DNA of 64,000 nucleotides from Lepeophtheirus salmonis (lineage: Eukaryota > Arthropoda > Copepoda > Siphonostomatoida > Caligidae), in NCBI RefSeq assembly GCF_016086655.4, contig NC_052137.2, positions 38,770,007 through 38,834,006 of the forward strand, in the 5' to 3' direction. Below the pieces are notes generated by a model. The model had not been told where the DNA came from and ran no database searches. It saw nothing but the letters and a program-made list of their open reading frames with translations. Every line of letters starts with the position of its first letter. The first letter of the stretch is position 1. Positions 59,370 to 64,000 of the stretch are shown one piece after another. Both the position numbers and the translations under genes were made by a program.

Positions 59370-59963
59370 AAATGTCCGAGCAACAAGCAAAACGGCAGAG
59401 GGTGTGCGATCTCCTACTTCACACAGGTCAATCCCAAGAAGAACTAGGCCAACGTCAACGTGTTTCTGATCACCGTCTACAACACAAGGAAGGTGATGAA
59501 CAACTCTATACGGTCACAAGAAGGCATGAAAGCCGAGGTCATAACAGGAAGAGGAGTGGCGAGTTCGTGGCCATGGTCAAAAAGAAAATAGAGAAGTATG
59601 TCTACAACAAGCTCCTCAAGTAGGTACCATGTTATTCCATGGTTGAAGAGCACGTTTCACAGGGGCAAATAATGGTTCCACAAGACGGCACACACGTCCA
59701 AAAAGGTGCAGCATTTCTGAATGGAGAACATGGCTGCTTTCTGGCCTGTGTCCTCACCCGACGTGAAACCCCTGGACTTCTCTGTTTGGAGTGTCTTAGA
59801 GGTAAAGACGAATAAGACTTATCACCTAAATGTCGATGCCCTGAAGGCCGTGATCACAAAGGAGTGGATCAACTTGTCTTCAGACTTCATCAAGCCCAGC
59901 ATTGCTTCAGTTCGTCCCTGTATTGAGGCCATTATTCAGAATGGAGGGAGACATATTGAATGA
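59370..59963 (+). mobile_element. Internally deleted Tc1/mariner transposase
   Basis: An ATG at 59372 starts MSEQQAKRQRVCDLL, the same N-terminal type as the relic at 26575. The open frame ends at 59623 after VKKKIEKYVYNKLLK. After a 100-bp gap, 59721-59963 encodes the C-terminal third: MAAFWPVSSPDVKPLDFSVW and HLNVDALKAVITKEW, to GGRHIE and a stop. The second catalytic Asp survives only as a trace (KTAHTSKK near 59680). Flanks at 58930-59060 and 60150-60570 resemble 25560-26030 next to the other MSEQQAKR relic. Confidence 0.7.
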
Positions 59964-60771
59964 AAAGTGTACCAACTTTTGCTTTAAAAGTTCGCTATAT
60001 AAATGGCACAAAATAAAAATATGTAGAAGTGGTAGTTTTTTGATTACACACTTGTTTTCACATTTCAGTAGAATTATGTGGTTCAATAGTCAATAGTAGG
60101 AGGTGTGTCCTCTGCCGTAAGTGCCCCCCGGAATTTTCCCCACTTTACATTTATAATTACGCCTTTTATTAAAACATTCTTCTAAATAGTGTTTATTGAT
60201 GCGAGCTAGTTCTACTTTAGGTATCATGGCTCTGATTGGAAGATATAGTATCTTAGGGGATCGAATAAGATTTCCCACATGAAGGAACATTTGACATCAT
60301 CGTTGGATCGTCGTTTTTACTTGTTCCTACTCATCCTCATTAGAAGATGTAATAAGTGATTTCGGGAAGCATTTGCGTCTTCGAATGTCTAATATTTTCT
60401 AGTACTTTGAAGCACGAACAGTTTCCCTTTCTTCATTCAAATAATAGCAATTATGTGCTATTATTAACTTGGTTTTGGATCTTGCAAGCTTAAGAGTGAT
60501 CATTTCTAACAAGTTGAAAGCATGGGCTTAACAAATAAATACTTGATTTGATAAAACTCGGCTTGTTTGCATATGCCTTTAAAGTCACAATGTAATGTCA
60601 AGCTCATTTATGAATGGTTCTACAATTTAGGTTATTTGTTGCAGATATTTCAGTATACATATCCATAAAATATTGAAAGTTACATTATTCTCGTTTTAAT
60701 GGAAATGTAAACTATGCAAAAGTAAGATTATTCCAAATGAAATTGTTCTATAGTAAATCGAAAAGTTGAGT

Positions 60772-61430
60772 ATACAAGGTGTTAAGATCAAATCAGCCCT
60801 TGCGTGCTCCAGCAAATTAGTGTTGATGCAGATGTTTGAAGGCGTTCCTTTTTTCTTTATTTTGGAGACAGAAACGTTGTAGTATCAACAAACTTTAGCA
60901 ACATTTTGGGAATCGTGGTAGCAACTACTCTAAATATAAAGAAGATTGAATTTACAGAGGATGAATGGTTTTGAGCTGTCATAATGATTTTTGTCCACAA
61001 AAACATGGAAATTTCAAATTGGAAGGTCCAGCAAGTCAATGAAGATCAGCTTTGGGTCTGAAAACAAGAGTCAGTACCTGGTCATGTCTCAAACATGTTG
61101 CTGAAGTGTCTGAGGGAGCTCTGATATGACTTCATCGGGAAGGATGAAAACAAATTGAACATCTAATGCCATTAAGGACTCTCTGATTGCCTCCATCAAG
61201 GAGACAATTAACAATATGCAAAGGAACAACATATTCAATACTTTATCCTCCTTCCGGGCCTAGATCCAGGTTGTAGTTAATATTGGGACCATATACGTCA
61301 AGAGAGCTATCTTTCAACATTCATATGTACAATTCAAGCTAATTTTCAAGTAAATCTGCAAAAAAATGTGCCCTCATTCCTAATTATGATTTTTGAAAAA
61401 TGTGCCGATTTGATTTTGACACCCTGTGTA
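60772..61430 (+). mobile_element. Degenerate Tc1/mariner-like element with 24-bp TIRs
   Basis: The left end TATACAAGGTGTTAAGATCA and the right-end inverse TACACAGGGTGTCAAAATCA match at 20 of 24 positions. In the interior only the C-terminal region is readable on the plus strand (KDSLIASIKETINNMQR near 61170). Frames elsewhere are too broken to align. Confidence 0.65.
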
Positions 61431-64000
61431 TAAAATTAAGTATATATGTAGAAATGAAATTCGTAACACTTGTATCAAGGAAGAGTAAAAAATATGTTTG
61501 ATTTATGTGCAAGGTTTGGGTGTCATAACAAAAGAAACAATGTATACATAATAAATGAGGCCCTCATACTTACATAACTAGGTATATAAGTATGTTTATT
61601 CCTCAAAGGAAGAATGATTTCTATGCCATTGTCCACCTGCATTCACGTCAGATAGCATTATTATTAATGCAAAAGCGTAATTCTTATAATATTAGGAATA
61701 TTTTTATTTATTTTTTGGGGAATTTGTAGCCAACTTTGAAGCATCGAATTATATACATTTACATGCATATAGGTATGTACAAATAGCTATATTAGATATA
61801 AGAGATTCTTCTCATATTTCAATCCCATTTGCATCTTATACGACCATATGATGAGGATGATGAGTTACGGTTAGAATGCTCTTGACGAGGATCATGGAAA
61901 TCTCTGTTGTTTAACTTGATCTCTTACAAATAGGTGGTGTACATTAAAGTGAAAATGGAGTATGCGTTAACTACTATTAGAAATATTTGAGTAGAATACA
62001 ATACTTTTATGCATCGACTCCTTCAGAAACATCTCATACTACTTAGATAAGTTTGGTAAAGGACTACGTGAGTAATAAATTTTCAATTTGCTCTGTTTTG
62101 CCAAAATATATAATGTATAAATAACATGTCTATAATATTCATTAAGAATCTGTATAATGATCTACAAGTAAGTAGGATGTTTGTATTTTAGTATTTTTTT
62201 AACTTTTCTAAAGGACCCTGAACCTCTACCTTTACAGCTGTTCTGAATATGTTAAATAATTCGGAGGATATGTCTGGCATTAATGTAATTGCTTAATTTT
62301 ATATGTTAGAGGGAGTTTGAGGAAGAGCTCTAAAGGTAGTTTTTGTAAAAAAAAAGAGATATTTGTATAAAATAGAAAAAGAAAAACGTTTCTTGCGTGT
62401 GCTCTTTCATTTTTTTGCCATTATTTAGTAGACCTTCCTCTGAAGTAAGCAGTCTCGCCTACATTTGGTGTAAATTACTTTAAAATTCATAATAAATACA
62501 TATAGATATATTTATTCAAATCTAATTATAATAGCATCCCAACTCAAATATTATTTTAAATGTGGAGGGTTCTTTTCTTTCTAGGAGTGATTCATTCCCC
62601 CTCCAAAGAACATCAACAACATATAAGTGGCAGCTGATAGTAATAAAGGTCTTAATTCAGTAATAATATAATCTCGATCCCACATTCTCCTCCGGCTCAT
62701 TTTTTCTCTACAAAAATAACATTCTTAAGTCATACCTCTTATCCTAAATGCTCAAATAGAGGTGTTCACAGAGAAGAGGCTCTTACCACGGTGTCATAAT
62801 TAGAGGAGGCGTTATGGGATTATGCCTAGAGTTTTCTTCGTCGTTATTTAGAATCAAGAACCGCAGTGAGATTGATTTGATCCAATCCAGTTCAATCCCA
62901 TTTTTCAGTCCGTAAAAAAAAGAAGGAAAATCCATCCCTTGTGACGTGGGTGTTTGTCCTTCTTTTAATTCCTCTTTGATATATTAAAATTAACTATATA
63001 ACTAAGTAAAGGTATAATATGTTCTTTTAATATTCCATTCTACTGAGAAAAAAAAAATTATATTTCTATGAAAAATTACAAGGACTGGACTGGACCGAAT
63101 AAATATGTACCCGTGCAACTTTAGTTGTCCTCCCAAACAATGTGTGTGCTCCCCAACTGAAATATAAACAAATCATAGAATTGTCATCACCTAATAAATT
63201 CTTGTACTGAACAATCTTTCATTTTTAAAATGCCCTCCATACCTGTGACAAGTGAGAAGTGTAGTTATAATATAAATGTCAAAGAATAAGTAAAAATGTT
63301 ATCTTCAGTTAGTTAACCCATCACTTCCCAAGCTCCATCTTATGTTTTTTGACAAAAAATGCAAAGTAATGACAATATATTTTTTTAGAAATTTGAAAAA
63401 AAAAGGATGAATAATTCCAAATTGCAATAAAAAAGATCAAAATTTTGACAAAAAAGATGTATTTTCGACCAAATTTGACAGCTATACTTTTATCAGAGGA
63501 CTTCCACCCCCTAGTTGATACCCTGGATTTAACACTATTGATGCAGCTTAAGACCTAACAAGTTTAATGTCATCTCATAACTCTACAAGATAAACAACAA
63601 AAACGAATACAGTAAAAGGGTTTTCAAAGAAAGAAGCAGACTACAATTGTTCTGTTGTCTATGAATACGGACTGCAGATGGACTAGATCTTATTTTTTAT
63701 AAATGGTATTAAAGAATTAATCCAACTACACAAGAAGAAAACGAACAGAATAACTCGTTTAAAGGGGAGATAACAAAATCTGAATGGGTTTTAATCATAT
63801 ACATGTATTGTAAATAAAAATAAATTTAATTAATTGTCAATATCAATTTATTTTGTCGTTATGTTTGTGGTGTCTGGGTGTTGTTGTCTTTGAGTCTTAT
63901 TTTTTAAAGGAACATAAACAAAATTTCCTTTGTTTCCATTCATTTAATTATTATTATTATTATTATGGTAAGCGTGGAGTAACCAGAGATGGATTTTGAA
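61431..64000. other. No gene seen
   Basis: 2.6 kb of AT-rich sequence with no open frame of note. TCCAATCCAGTTCAATCCC near 62880 and GGACTGGACTGGACCG near 63083 look faintly like R8 units but are too short to call. Confidence 0.5.

Overview
This window looks like AT-rich, intron-bearing eukaryotic DNA from an arthropod. I infer a caligid copepod (sea louse), because Tc1/mariner transposase relics starting MSEQQAKR-like and MxxKNEKIR-like are, from memory, extremely abundant there; nothing in the window proves the species. There is no bacterial-type gene organisation, no operon, no CRISPR array and no convincing RNA gene.

Only one host gene is supported. It lies on the minus strand at the left: a 75-bp exon (6514-6588) and a 677-bp exon (5281-5957) have consensus splice sites and matching codon phase, and together encode a Ser/Pro-rich, probably disordered protein segment with a 14-3-3-type motif and two DSGxxS degron-like motifs. 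A possible downstream exon (4041-4150) is much weaker. I cannot name this protein.

Almost everything else that is readable is mobile DNA. I count about eighteen Tc1/mariner relics on both strands (8992-9710, 10859-11584, 22676-23292, 26110-26575, 27056-27958, 30556-30790, 31069-31938, 35930-36830, 41955-42460, 42687-43105, 46030-46290, 47578-48290, 49870-50345, 51064-51838, 56100-56400, 56930-57178, 59370-59963, 60772-61430). Many keep matching terminal inverted repeats (TIRs) and TA ends but have lost the middle of the transposase, leaving the N-terminal helix-turn-helix joined to the C-terminal third. There is also one hAT transposase relic (17054-17863), an 8-bp-TSD hAT MITE (29483-29670) and a pogo-like MITE (33558-33736).

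The most distinctive repeat is a ten-copy family ending in CAGGGGCGTCCACAGG, with 5-bp target-site duplications and an interior built of degenerate ~50-bp tandem units. One copy (19412-20908) is 1.5 kb long and carries a foreign, nearly open coding segment, like a gene-capturing Pack-type element. Other families found by comparing the window with itself: a ~290-bp MITE with AATAGAAATACAAGG ends (four copies), a TACAAGTTGTAACTTGTA-ended family (about five copies), a ~500-bp repeat (three copies, one interrupted by a MITE with ~60-bp TIRs), and several two-copy repeats. Two mariner derivatives share the same internal inversion, so a rearranged element must have multiplied. The remaining stretches (for example 12-12.8 kb, 37.1-39.2 kb, 52.5-54.6 kb, 61.4-64 kb) are AT-rich DNA in which I see no gene.
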